Positions 10,620 through 21,251 of a DNA stretch of 64,000 nucleotides are shown piece after piece. The notes below the pieces were generated by a model. It made no database searches. It saw nothing but the letters and a program-made list of their open reading frames with translations, and was not told the DNA's origin. Origin of the DNA: Musa acuminata AAA Group (lineage: Eukaryota > Streptophyta > Magnoliopsida > Zingiberales > Musaceae); contig NC_088357.1 in the NCBI RefSeq assembly GCF_036884655.1, positions 47,172,001 through 47,236,000 on the forward strand, given 5' to 3'. The stretch's first letter is position 1; every line of letters begins with the position of its first letter. A program made the position numbers and the translations under genes.

Positions 10620-13005
10620 AACCAGGACATCGAAGGTGGTGGCAATGGAAAGTCTATGACCCTCAACTAGCTCTTCAAGTGCGTCGATGACGTTCACAAC
10701 AATGATGTTATTAAGAGCGATGGCTACGCCAACCTAGAGCACCACGTCCTCGAGCTCAATGACTTTGCCCTTAGAGGTGGCATCAATGACCACTTAGCCT
10801 TCTGCCTCCATCCCTTTTGTCCTTATTTTCACCGATCTCTCATACAGCATGAAGAAGCATTGAAAACTATCACTACCAATCAGGACTCTAGAGGTGGAGG
10901 TGATGGAAAGTCCGTCACCCTCAGCTAGCTCTTTAAGCACATTGGTGATGCTCACAACAATGATGTTGCCAAGACCGATGGCTATGCCTCCTTAGAGCAT
11001 CACATCCTCAAGCTTGATGACTTCACCCTCGGAGCATAAAGAAGCATAGAAAGTTATCGCTCTTATGCAAGAACGACCTTGCCATTGATCCCACGATCTC
11101 ACTCAGACCACCGGAGGCAAAATCCCCAAGATTAAGATGCTGTTGAATTCCATCTATAGCGAGGTGAGGGAAGGGGAGATCTTCACGGTGTTGGGGACAA
11201 ATGGCTCTACTAAGTCCACCTTGATCGATGCCCTCGCGAATCGCATTATGCGGGAGAGCCGACAAGGTGATCTCTGCTTATGTCATGCAAGATGACCTCC
11301 TATACCCCATGATTACCATGGAAGATGTTGGGAAAACTAGGGCAGCATCACATGCATAATGGAAGAACATAAAACAAGAATCTCAGATTTCCTGCATAAA
11401 AAGTTTTTAACGTCGTAAGAAGATTAGTGTGCAAAAATCTGTAAAACTGAAAATTACATGTATATAAAAGATATATTACATAGGGAGATTGTATATCACT
11501 GAAAACTTGTGGATCTGTGAGAGAGGATGAAAGAGGTCAACTATTCTTCTCTTTAGCGATGATCCACATGATAGATGCAGCGAAGACGCTCCTCAAATTG
11601 TTGCACGATCCTCCTCTCCATGCGCACCACGTGATCAAGAGGAGGTCGACTTTTCTTGCTGTCCACATGCCTCATGACTAGTCTATCGGCTAAGGAGGAG
11701 AGGGAGGGAGGAGTATAGGAGGTGATAACAAAAAAAGGTCTATGCCCCTTTAATTCTCTCGTATTTATAGAGGTCCCTATCAACTTAACCTTAATAAATC
11801 CAACCCTATTTGGTACTGGATCTCCATCCAACTACCCAAGTCTCTTAGATTAATGAATTTCTACCCAATAATCTCTCATTGGCTCTTATTGGATCTTATC
11901 CATAAGATCCAATAATTTAGGAGCTTATAGGATATCCAATAAGATAGGGCTCTAGCAGATATCTCATATCCGAACCTCTACTTATCACAATATCGAGCCA
12001 ATTGTGAGTTATACCTATCAGATCTCCTTCTGACTCAGTGAATTATTATCTTTTATAATAATTCACTTGACTCATCGACTATAGACGTACTATGTCACTA
12101 TGCTACAGTCCCCACACAATATAAGAGAATCAAATCCATTGGACATGTCTGTCCTCAATTACCGTGTATCTATAATCTCTCATTTATCTAATATTCCAAA
12201 GACCAAATACCGGATATGGTGTTGTCAGGCTCATATAATTTTTACTAGAGTCTCATTTTAATTAGATTCTCATAGAAAACTTTTTTTCTCTCAATCCGAA
12301 TGACCATAACTAAGGATTTGCCTAAGCAAGAATACATAGGATATTCCTCTCATGACATCGAGAGTGAATGAACCTCTATCGATACTCAATTATCGTTGTA
12401 AGGTTGGTTGCCACTCCCAATGACCGATTGTGTTAGATCTAGAACTTCCGGACCTATAAGTCCAGTATCAAAGAGAGGAGTACTCATACAAGATATTCTT
12501 GGTGTCTCAAGTCTAAGGACAAGATACACCACTGGGACAATGGAATCGCTGTCTGATAATAATGTATCATCACTATCCAGCATTCAACGAGTAGATCGAT
12601 TAGTGAACTCATTCTCTAATGAGCACCTGTACTACATCCCTAGTGTCCCCACACGAGTAGCTATGAAATCAGTTGCCTCTATTATATGAATGGATATATA
12701 GCACACTAGTTTGTCTAGTTATCTTGATGTCTCTCTCGAGTAACTAACGACCAAGATCATTTGGGGTCTATGCTTAAAAGCGAATTGGTTTCATTATCCC
12801 AATCTCATCATGATCTGATTCTCATTACACAAATTCATAGACATCACAATATATGTAATACGCAAGATAAAGTAAGAAAATACTAATAAATAATAATAAG
12901 TAAAAAAAGTATATATTGTATCGCATATATCATCACTCACATGATTGGCTTGTATGACACCTATGACTAGCAGAAGAGACCTTGATGTTCTTTGTGGAGT
13001 TCCAA
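10620..13005 (+). pseudogene. ABCG half-transporter gene fragments inside the LTR element (interrupted)
   Basis: Degenerate frames match the N-terminal part of plant ABCG/WBC half-transporters, which are plasma-membrane exporters of lipids or hormones. The N-terminal leader (LFKCVDDVHNND..DGYANLEHHV) appears at about 10630-10860 and again, 258 bp later, at about 10890-11040 (LFKHIGDAHNND..DGYASLEHH); the second copy lost about 72 bp. Then come EVREGEIFTVLGTNGSTKST (a Walker A with the conserved Gly before Lys changed to Thr), LIDALANRIMRES, a deletion with frameshift, and VISAYVMQDDLLYPMITM. The copia solo LTR interrupts here; the frame resumes at 12973 as EETLMFFVEF and stops where the minisatellite begins. 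Stops and frameshifts make it a pseudogene. No membrane domain is present, so this is a captured piece, not a decayed full gene. Confidence 0.8.
11326..12972 (-). mobile_element. Copia-type solo LTR with 5-bp target duplication GAAGA
   Basis: This 1,647-bp LTR (TG...CA) lies in reverse orientation and is flanked by GAAGA at 11321-11325 and 12973-12977. Removing it and one GAAGA restores the ABCG reading ITM|EETLMFF, so the insertion point is exact. It is homologous along its length to the plus-strand solo LTR at 48741-50409 (for example GTGAACTCATTCTCTAAT and its surroundings, reversed). No internal domain or second LTR is attached, as expected after LTR-LTR recombination. Long LTRs of this size fit the SIRE/Maximus type of copia, which is inference. 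Confidence 0.88.
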
Positions 13006-14700
13006 CTACTATAGTTAGGAAAACCCGACCCGCGTAAAGAGAAATCAACCACGGTGGGAAAACCCAAAATCTGCCATGGTAGAGGGAGGACTTGGAGCTT
13101 GCCATGGTGGGAGGACCTGAAATCTACCATGGTGGAGTGAGGACCTAAAATTTATCATGGCGGAGGGAGGACTTGAAGCCTATCATAACAGGAGGACCCA
13201 AAATCTACGATAATGGAGGGAGGATCCAAAATTTGCCTCACTAAAGGGAGGATCCAAAATCTACCACGACAAAGGGAGGACTCAAAATCACTATAGCGGA
13301 GGGAAGACTTGAAACCCACTACGGTGGGAGGACCTAAAATTTGTCATGGTAGAGAGAGAATTTGAAGCCCTCAATGGTAGGTGAAAGAGAAATCTACCAC
13401 GGCGGAGGGATAAGCTCAACACGCTCGAGATGCATGAGAAGGAAAACCCAACCCATGTGAAAAATATATCATGATAGAGGCACAAGGCTAATATGTCTAA
13501 GATGTATGAGTTAGAAAAACCTGACCCGTATGAAGAAATTTGTCACAATAGAGGTATAAAGCTAACGTTCCCTAAGTCAGGAAAACCCGACCTGCATGAA
13601 AAAAAATCTGTCACGGTGGAGGCATAAGGCCAACGTGCTCGAGACGCATGAGTCAAGAAAACTCGACCCATGTGAAGAAATCTGCAATGGTAGAGACAAA
13701 AGGTCAACATGTCTGAGACGTGTAAATCGAGAAAAACTAACCCTGTGAAGAAATATGTCATGGTGGAGGCACAAGGCCAATGCAATTAAGACGCACAAGT
13801 AAAAAAAAACCTAAACCATGTGAAGAAATCCATAATGGCGAAGGTATAAGACCAACATGCTTGAGATGCATAAGTCGAGAAAACTCGACTCATATGAAGA
13901 AATCTATCATAGTGGAAGCACAAGGCTAATGTGCTTGAGATGCATGAGTTGGAAAAACCCGACCCACATAAAGAAATTTGCCATAATAGAGGCATAAGGC
14001 CAACTTGCCCAAGACACATGAGTTAAAAAACCTGACCCACATGAGAAGAAATCTATCACAACGGAGGTATAAGGCCAAATGCGCCTAAGATGTGAGTTGA
14101 GAAAACTTGACCTGTGCCAAGATAAATCTATTACGATGGAGGCACAAGGCTAAATACACTCGAGATGCATGAGTCAAGGAAACCCAACCCGCACCAAGAT
14201 AAATCTGCTCTAATGGAGGTGCAAGGCTAAATGCACCTGAAACATGTAAGTCAGGAAAACTCAACCTACGTCAAGATAAATCCACTACGGTAGAGGTACA
14301 ATGCTAAATATATTCAAGGTGTGTAAGATGAGAAAATTTGACCAATGCCAAGTGAAATATGCTACGATGGAGGCATCATGCTAAATACGCCTAAGACGAA
14401 TAAGTCGGAAAAACCTGATTCGCACGAAGAGAAATTCGCTATGGGGGAGACACAGGCCCAAATGCACCCAAGACGTGTGAATTGAAAAAAACCTAACTCA
14501 CACTAAGAGAAATTCGTTATGACAGAGACATTGGGCAAAATATGCACGAGGCATGTAAGTCAAGGAAATCCAACCTGTGCTAAACGAAATCCGATAGGCA
14601 AACACTCAGGCCCAACATGCCCGAGATACTTGAATTGGAAAAACCTAACTCGCAAGACAAGATCTAGAATGCTCTCATATCGGACGAACTAAATGACATG
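13006..14700 (+). repeat. Two-tier minisatellite of element 1 (about 28-bp units, then about 75-bp units)
   Basis: The first tier (about 13044-13395) repeats a roughly 28-30-bp unit of the form GGAGGAcctAAAATCTaCCATGGtGGAGG. The second tier (about 13396-14700) repeats a roughly 74-75-bp unit. Its core words are GAGAcGCATGAGTC, GGAAAACCCGACCC, TGAAGAAATCTG and GGAGGCACAAGGCCAA. Copies are diverged, and units late in the array change ATGAAG to CCAAGA-type variants, so higher-order drift is visible. The same two tiers in the same order lie at 18995-20240. Confidence 0.88.
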
Positions 14701-14753
14701 TTTTGAACCTCTCTCGCAATAGCTCAGAAGTATGCCTTTGGGAGGGTAACAAA

Positions 14754-15180
14754 TGATAGGAAATCTACTGTCAACTAATACATAATTGTCACGTGAGATC
14801 CAAGTTACCCTTCACCCATCTATCTACATGGACGAAGATTCAAAGTAGGTAACACAAGATTCCTTCTCATCCATTATGACAAGGAAGGCAATTATGAGCT
14901 TCTTTCTCATCCCTTATGATAAGGAAGATAATTATAAGCTTTTTTTATTCATTATGATGAGGAAGACAATCATAAACTCTCTTGAAATATAAAAGGATAT
15001 CTTAAATCCAATGCATGTGACTCTTTTTGAATTACTTGGACCTATATTTGGGGATATCATATTACTAATTTGAGCATCGGAGGAATTAGGTCGAAAAATC
15101 TCTTTCGTATATGCGACACCATGGGAGCTCGATGTTTCTACCTTAGAGACATTTCGAATAATCTTACGCATAAAATATAA
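14754..15180 (+). repeat. 3' LTR of element 1 (truncated at its end)
   Basis: It starts TGATAGGAAATCTACTGTC and matches the LTRs at 9677, 16885 and 20276. It contains the CACGTGAGATC word and the CATTATGA-rich blocks. The last 60-70 bp of the LTR, including GACGTCAACGATATT and the terminal CA, are missing after about 15168, so no target duplication can be checked. Confidence 0.68.
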
Positions 15181-16884
15181 ATATGTAATGACTTTCTCTC
15201 CTAATAAACTTAATATTTTTTACCGTACACTCTTTTTGGCTACATGTAGAGATTAGAGTGGGAATGCAATCGTAAGACACTACATTTGGTAGGATGTGTG
15301 TGACCATCCCCTTGGTGTCAACGGTCAACTCTAACGCCTCAATCGTTGACCAGGCCAAATTATATCCAGTAGATTGGTCAAAATTATACAGCAATTTTAT
15401 TTGACTTGGACACTTTGCTATATCCAAAACGAAGATGTTATATGATTCAATTTAAGTATTTTATTTTTTAAAAAAATTAATTTTGCTATATATTTTATTT
15501 AAATTGATTCAACCAACAGGGAATTATATGGCTAAATATGTAAAAACACAGAATTATATATATGTAGATATAATTCTGTGTTTTATGCTTCGGGTTTCTC
15601 TCTGTGGACCGAACGCGGTGGTCAACGCAACGGCGGCGTCGCATCTTCTGAAGTCTCGACATCACGGAGAAGTCCGATCCCGTCGCTCTCCGTTCGGGAT
15701 CGCCGTCTCGCCTTCGCCGCTCTCGCGAGCGTTTGCGCGCCGTACAGAGAAGAAAAGTAAAAGCCCACCAATGTCTTCGTCTTCATCGAAGCCACTCGCC
15801 ACAGTGTTCTTCCATCGTAGCGATGCTGGTTTGCTGCCGCTGTTGCTTCGCGATGTCAACTGTCCTTTCTCTGCCTTTAGGACAGACGTGTCATCGTCAC
15901 TCTTGCGGAGCGTGCACGCAAATCTGAAGTCTATCACGGGATGGACATGTAATTTTACATACGTTAAGTATATCTTCTCATACTAAGATATGAACAGCGG
16001 GATGATTCGACTGAAACCGGAACTAAATTGATCGGAATTGGATCAACAAATGAATGCATGGAGATCAGCAGCGTCCGTCCTCATCCGCCTCGAATTATGA
16101 CAGCACGAGAGAGCATCAAGAATCCGTCACCTTGGAGAACACTGGTGGCCGTGGCAGTGGGATCAGAATACGATGCCTGCATGCAGTCACCTCCAATAAC
16201 TTAGCAGCCTCAAGATTCCTGCATCCGCGGGCAGAGATTTTGGGTATCATATCCTCCTCCTCAGATGCCCATATATGCTGTGGTTCTTCCTCGTCGATCG
16301 GAATATATTCCATTCATCCCCGAAGAGGCAACAGCAGCTTCTGCAAAAGATCAGCATGAGCATATCTACCCCACTGACTGCAATATACTCAGGTTGTAGA
16401 CATTCCCAACAAGAAAGGCCACCCAAAGAACCTCTCAGATGCTGCTGTATTAATTGGTGCAATAAATCTGTCCCAAGTGCCCTTGTGTTTCCTATATCCG
16501 GTTCATGGAAAAGTCGATCGAGATCGATCACAGCTATTTGCAACGACATTAATGGTGGGTGGGTTTATGTATAATCCTCCATGCTCTCAAAACTTGGCCA
16601 GGAAGAAAAGTGCTCTCATGTGCGCTCCCAGCATCAGAATTCGGTCTGATGACTTTTCCCCACCGTATCTCTGTGGGGGATTTCCATCATGCAGAAACGA
16701 AAGCTGAACGAATATTACTTAGGCTCAGCCGATCGCTTTATCTGAAGCAATTCTTGTATATCATTTGGGCTTTTTGTCCTCACTCACCTTCATCTTTGTC
16801 AAAGTTATCTTCACTTGAGAAACAAGAAACGATCACCTCTTATAAGACCATGTATTCTTCCATCAATCCCACATTTACAGTGAA
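15181..16884. other. Spacer between the two LTR elements, with a hairpin and a GC-rich island
   Basis: A 17-bp perfect inverted repeat with an 8-nt loop lies at 15543-15584. Next to it, 15590-15960 is a GC-rich, CpG-rich island with open frames on both strands (167 aa plus, 91 aa minus). From 16050 to 16700 several frames of 65-150 aa are open, including a minus-strand one with an acidic DEEEPQH stretch. I recognise no domain in any of them. They may be relics of a gene broken up by the flanking retroelements, but I cannot support a gene model. Confidence 0.4.
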
Positions 16885-17245
16885 AATTGCATCCACCATG
16901 GGTTGGGTAAAGCATAGATTCAAAGTAGTGAAATATAATACAATCTTTTTTCTCATCCATTATGATAAGGAAGATAATCATAAGTTTCATTCAAACTCCC
17001 TTCTTATCTTCTAAGGTATATAAAGATATCTTAAACCTAATGTAAAATATTCATTTTGAATTATTAGAACTTACATTTGGGGATCTCATATTACTAACTT
17101 GAGCGTCGAAGGGATCGAGTTGGAAAACCTCTCCCGGCCTCGGTTTTCGTATAGATGACAATTCAGGAGTATGATGTTTCTATATCGGAGACACCTCGGG
17201 ATCACGTTAGGCTGACCAAGACGTCAACGATATTATTTCCTAACA
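16885..17245 (+). repeat. 5' LTR of element 2 (5'-truncated)
   Basis: It matches the LTR at 20276 from the CACCCATCTG-like word onward, through the CATTATGATAAGGAAG blocks and TTTGGGGATCTCATATTACT, to the terminal GACGTCAACGATATTATTTC-CTAACA. The first 80 or so bases of the LTR are absent or unrecognisable. Confidence 0.65.
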
Positions 17246-18900
17246 TTTTGATGCTAGGAGAGCTTGATGTCGCAAGAATGGTCACTCATCAATCCCTCGA
17301 ACAAATGCTCCAACGAGTAGGCTCTGCCTCCAATCCATATCGCTTTTACTCAAGGGGGATAACTTCCGTTCTTCCCTAATGTGGATGCATCTACTTCGGC
17401 GCAAACACCAATGCGGTACTAGCGTCTGTTCAATGACATAGGTCTTTTACCCTCGGGGATAACCTTAAGCCACCTACTTATTCTCGTCAAGGCATTTTTG
17501 AACCTCACCCAATAGGTGCAGACACTAACTGACATGATCCAGGTTATCTTCCCACTCCTACCTCAATTAGCCCAACAAGCACCGCCACCATCTCAACCGC
17601 GATCAATATCTCAACCGTCACTGGCTTTGGTTTTTGTCAGGATTCCCTCACCCAACGTGGTGCCAACATCTCAGGATCACCTAAGGCCTATGGAACCGCT
17701 GGTCTAGGGAGTGCCTCACTCCCCGACCATGGAATATAGTGCACCACTCTACTCAACTTGAATTTGAGACCCAGTCAGTGGATTCGATGGATGACTCATT
17801 GAGGATCCAATTACAACAAATTGACCAACGTCTAGCAGAGATATGATGAGAGTTCCAACAATCTCGAGAGAAAATGTTAATCCTCGCTATCAAGATCTTA
17901 GGCATGCAAGAAGCCCATCTGTCACTTATAATTATAGGTCTTGGGACTAAAGCCCTTTCACTTTTTCTAGTCATTGGTGGAGAGGCCATCAATGACGATA
18001 GCGAGGATGAGGAGATGCGTGAGGATGAGGAGAGCCCACTTGAGATGCTTCAAAGAGCCAACGAATATATTGCTATGGAGGCATTGGTCTCGAGTAAGGA
18101 TGAGGAGATGCGCAAAAGGTTGAGACAAGAGTGACCACCATCAATCCCGACCCTGAGGTCACCATGATAAAGAAAAAAATGATTGAACCAATGAAGAATT
18201 TAAGGCGAAGAAGAAATGACCGACCCAAGGTACCTTGCTTGAGGTCTGAGTCAACTCCCTTGAACATGACTAGAACCGAAGTCATTTTATAGATTAAAAA
18301 AAAAGGGCTCTTGAAAGTCCCTCAACTGATGAAGACACCATTGGATATGAAGAACAAATCCAAGTACTACCATCTCCACCGTGATTATGGCTATGACATA
18401 GAGGACTATTATGATTTGAAGGAGCAAATCAAAGAACTCATTTGTTGAGAATACCTCGGGAAGTTTGTCTAGAGGCACCGAGAATCTTCGCTTCGACCTC
18501 ACGGGTCGATGGAGAGGTGGAGATGTAGATCAATGTCATCATTGGTGGCCTTGCCTCGGGAGGAGGCAGCTCTTCGGGTCGTAAAGCCTATGCTCGGGCT
18601 ACCATAAAAAAGTATCTGGGGTTAGAAGATGACTCGAAAATAACTTTCAAGAAAGAAGAGTTATAATACTTCGACCCAAACCATAACAATACCTTTGTGG
18701 TTTTTGTGAGGATGATTAACGCTTGATTGAAGAGGATCATGATTGATACAGCCTGCATGTCATATTTGGGGATGAACCCTACTCCAAAATGGTGATGACC
18801 AAATTCATTGTGATAAAATTCCTAATGAGGATCAATGTTGAAAAGCTGAAAAGCAACCCGAGGGAGTCGCTCTAGTGCTATATGACGATGGTCTCTCTAC
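17246..18900 (+). pseudogene. gag-protease remnant of a Ty3/gypsy polyprotein
   Basis: Broken frames carry gypsy gag-pol landmarks. A Pro/Gln-rich N-terminal segment (LLPQLAQQAPPPSQPRSIS) lies near 17545-17600, and the gag tail ANEYIAMEALVSSKDEEMRK near 18057-18110. The block KGLLKVPQLMKTPLDM..YYHLHRDYGYDIEDYYDLK (18300-18425) is well known before the protease of monocot gypsy elements. INVIIGGLASGG with KAYARATIKK follows (18530-18615), and a degenerate aspartic protease site reads RIMIDTA (around 18738-18755). Internal stops show it is not functional. Confidence 0.78.
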
Positions 18901-18994
18901 CGAAGAAGGCCTGGCCCGAGGTACTACTAATCGATCCCTAGAATTTCACTAAGTCCCTCTAACATCTGAAGTCAATGAAGTCATTGATCGAGCA

Positions 18995-20240
18995 CCCCTT
19001 GACAAAGCCCGCCATGGCGAGAAGAGGATATGAAGTCCATCACGATGGAGAGAGGACTTGAAGCCTACCACGGTTGAAGGAGAACTTAAAATCCTCCACA
19101 ACGAAAAAAAGACTTCAAGCCTGCTATGACGGGAGGATCTAAAATCCACCATGACGGATGGAGGGCTTAAAGCTTATCACAATAAGAGAACCCAAAATTT
19201 GCCACATTAGAGAGAAGACTCAAAATTCATCATGGCAAAGGAAGGATCCAAAATCCCTTGGCGGAGGGAGAACCCAAAATCTATCATGATAAAGGAAGGA
19301 CTTAGAGCCCACAAAGGACCCAAAATCTACCATGACAGAGGCACATGCCCAACAAGCTCAAGACGTATGAGTTAAAAAAACCCAACCCACATGAAAAAAT
19401 CCGCCATGGTGGAGGCACAAAGCCAACAATTTTTAGATGCATGAGTTAAAAAACTCGACTCATATGAAAAAACCTACTACAACGGAGGCACAAGGCCAAC
19501 ATGCTCAAGATGCACGAGTCAGAAAAACCCGACCCACATGAAGAAATTCACTATAATAGAGGCATAGGGCAAAATGTGCCCGCGACATGTGAGTTGGGAA
19601 AACTCGATCTACGCTAGTAGAAATCCACTACAGTAGAAGTGTAGGGCAAAACATACCAAAGACACATAAATCGGGAAAACCCAACGCGTGAAAAAATTTG
19701 CCACGATAGAGACACAAAGTTAATGTGGCTGAGACGCATAAGTCGGGAAAACTTGACCCACACTAGGATAAATCCATAGTGACGGAGGCGCAAGGCCAAA
19801 TGCGCTCGAGACATGTGAGTCAGGAAAACCCGACCCCCGCTAAAATAAAGCCACTACAGTAGAGGTGCAGGGCCAAATATGCTTGAGGCATATAACTCGG
19901 GAAAATTTAACCCATGCCAAGCGAAATCCATTATGATGAAAGCACAAGGCCAAATATGTATGAGATGTGTGAGTTGAGAAACCCAACCTGCATAGAGAAA
20001 TTTGCTATAGTGGAGGCATAAGACTAAATGCGCCTAAGATGCATGAGTTGAGAAAACTCAACTCGCATGAAGAGAAATCTGCTACGATAGAAGTACAAGG
20101 TTAAATATGCCCGAGATGCATGAGTCGAAAAAATTTGACTCACACTAAGAGAAATATGTTTCGACATAAACACAGGCCCAACATGCCTGAAATACTAGAA
20201 TTGGGAAAACCTGACCTATAAGATAAGATCTCGAATGCTC
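18995..20240 (+). repeat. Two-tier minisatellite of element 2
   Basis: The about 28-bp tier runs at about 18995-19335 (GGAGGA..CAAAATCTACCATGACGG type units), then the about 75-bp tier at about 19336-20240 (ATGAGTC..AAAACCCGACCC..GAGGCACAAGGCCAA). Unit sequences and tier order are the same as at 13006-14700, with copy-specific divergence. The array starts abruptly after protease-distal sequence and ends about 35 bp before the 3' LTR. Confidence 0.87.
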
Positions 20241-20275
20241 GTGTTTCAAACCCCTCTTACAAGAGCCCCCAAGAA

Positions 20276-20699
20276 TGCTAATATCAATTGACACGTGATT
20301 GCTACGTGAGATCAAGTCATCCTCCACCCATCTGCTTATATAACGAAGATTTAAAGCACAAACATAAACTTTCTTATCATCCTTTATGACAATGAAGGTA
20401 TTCACTAGCTTTCTTCTCATTTATTATGATGATGAAAATAATCACAAACTCAATATAAAAAGATATCTTAAACCCAATGCAAAGAACTCTTTTTGGACTA
20501 TTTGAACCCACATTTGGGGACCGTAGATTACTAACTTAGAGGGATTAGGTCAAGAAACCTCCCGTTATCGATCTTCATATAGATGACACCTTGAGAATAC
20601 AATGTTTCCACCTTAGAGACACTTTGGATGAAGCTATACATACAGGTTTAAGACTACATCGGGCTGATCAAAACATCAACGATATTTTCTCCGAACTTA
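20276..20699 (+). repeat. 3' LTR of element 2
   Basis: It begins near TGCTAATATCAATTGACACG and ends near GATATTTTCTCCGAAC. It contains CTACGTGAGATC and the CACCCATCTG, CATTTGGGGACC and ATTACTAACTTAGAGG words shared with the other three LTRs. The terminal CA is degraded. Confidence 0.68.
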
Positions 20700-21251
20700 T
20701 TATAACCATCAAAATTTACACAATAATAGTATAGGATAAAATAAAAAAAATGAAGATTATGAAGTAATGTGTAAAAAAGATGTCCCTGCATTTTACATGT
20801 GTGGCAGATGAAGATATGGGCACACGATTTTTTATTCAGATACCACAACATTTTTATCGATATTATTTCATTTAAATGCTTAAATCAGTACATGAGACAT
20901 GATTCATACCTTTGTATTCTTATCAGAGCAACTGATATAAATTTGCCACATTCCTTTAGAAGTTGGGCACACAATAACAGAAGTATAGGCTTTTTCCTGG
21001 AGAGTTTGCAGATCGTTGTCGTTTAAGAGTCAATTGTAACGAACGAAATAAAACTAAACACAAAGCAGTAAATCTGCGTGGCGGATAACAATTAATGGAA
21101 ATACCACTCCAAATTACTAATTTTCACTGTACAAGCCATCAGGGAAAAGCAGCAGCAAAAGCAATGTAAGTTCTGCTATACAAAACCTCTATTCCTTCTT
21201 GCACTCCTGCATATTAGAACACTAGCAAAGGCAGTTGATTCTTTATGTAAA
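20700..21251. other. Spacer and 3' flank of the receptor-like kinase gene
   Basis: AT-rich sequence with only short open frames. The last 200 bp or so before 21251 should be the 3' untranslated region of the minus-strand kinase gene. I see no repeat or gene. Confidence 0.4.

Larger units (their letters stand above)
9677..15180 (+). mobile_element. Decayed non-autonomous Ty3/gypsy-type LTR element 1 carrying ABCG fragments and minisatellites
   Basis: The order is 5' LTR (9677-10097), gag-like leader (10098 to about 10530), ABCG transporter fragments (about 10620-11325, continued 12973-13005), two minisatellites (13006-14700), and 3' LTR (14754-15180). The LTRs share the TGATAG start, the repeated CATTATGA words and the TTTGGGG..ATTACTAA block. 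The leader at 10140-10400 aligns with 17290-17590 of element 2 (for example the words CTCGAGCAATCTACTC and CCTGAACCTCACTAAGTAGG, with close counterparts in element 2), so the two belong to one family. No integrase, reverse transcriptase or RNase H is visible, so it must have moved, if at all, with proteins from another element. A 1,647-bp copia solo LTR (11326-12972) sits inside; without it the element is about 3.9 kb, close to element 2. Confidence 0.75.
16885..20699 (+). mobile_element. Decayed Ty3/gypsy LTR element 2 (gag-protease remnant plus minisatellites)
   Basis: The order is 5' LTR (about 16885-17245), gag (17246 to about 18240), a zinc-knuckle-neighbour and protease region (18240-18780), a short unclear stretch to 18990, two minisatellites (18995-20240), and 3' LTR (20276-20699). 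It has no reverse transcriptase or integrase. Its layout, leader sequence and minisatellite tiers match element 1, with gag-protease here in the place occupied by the ABCG fragments there. Both look like deletion derivatives of one autonomous parent. Confidence 0.78.

Noticed and set aside
13291..14019. Minus-strand 60-80-aa frames rich in Cys/Ser/Phe
   Set aside because: Translations of the minisatellite; they repeat the same words with shifted frames and have no gene structure.
13006..14700. CRISPR-like or coding tandem array
   Set aside because: Units are directly tandem with no unique spacers, unit lengths are not kept in frame, and the setting is a eukaryotic retroelement.
16116..16549. 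Minus-strand frames including an acidic DEEEPQH segment
   Set aside because: Possible relic of a gene, but no domain, no convincing start and frame changes between pieces.
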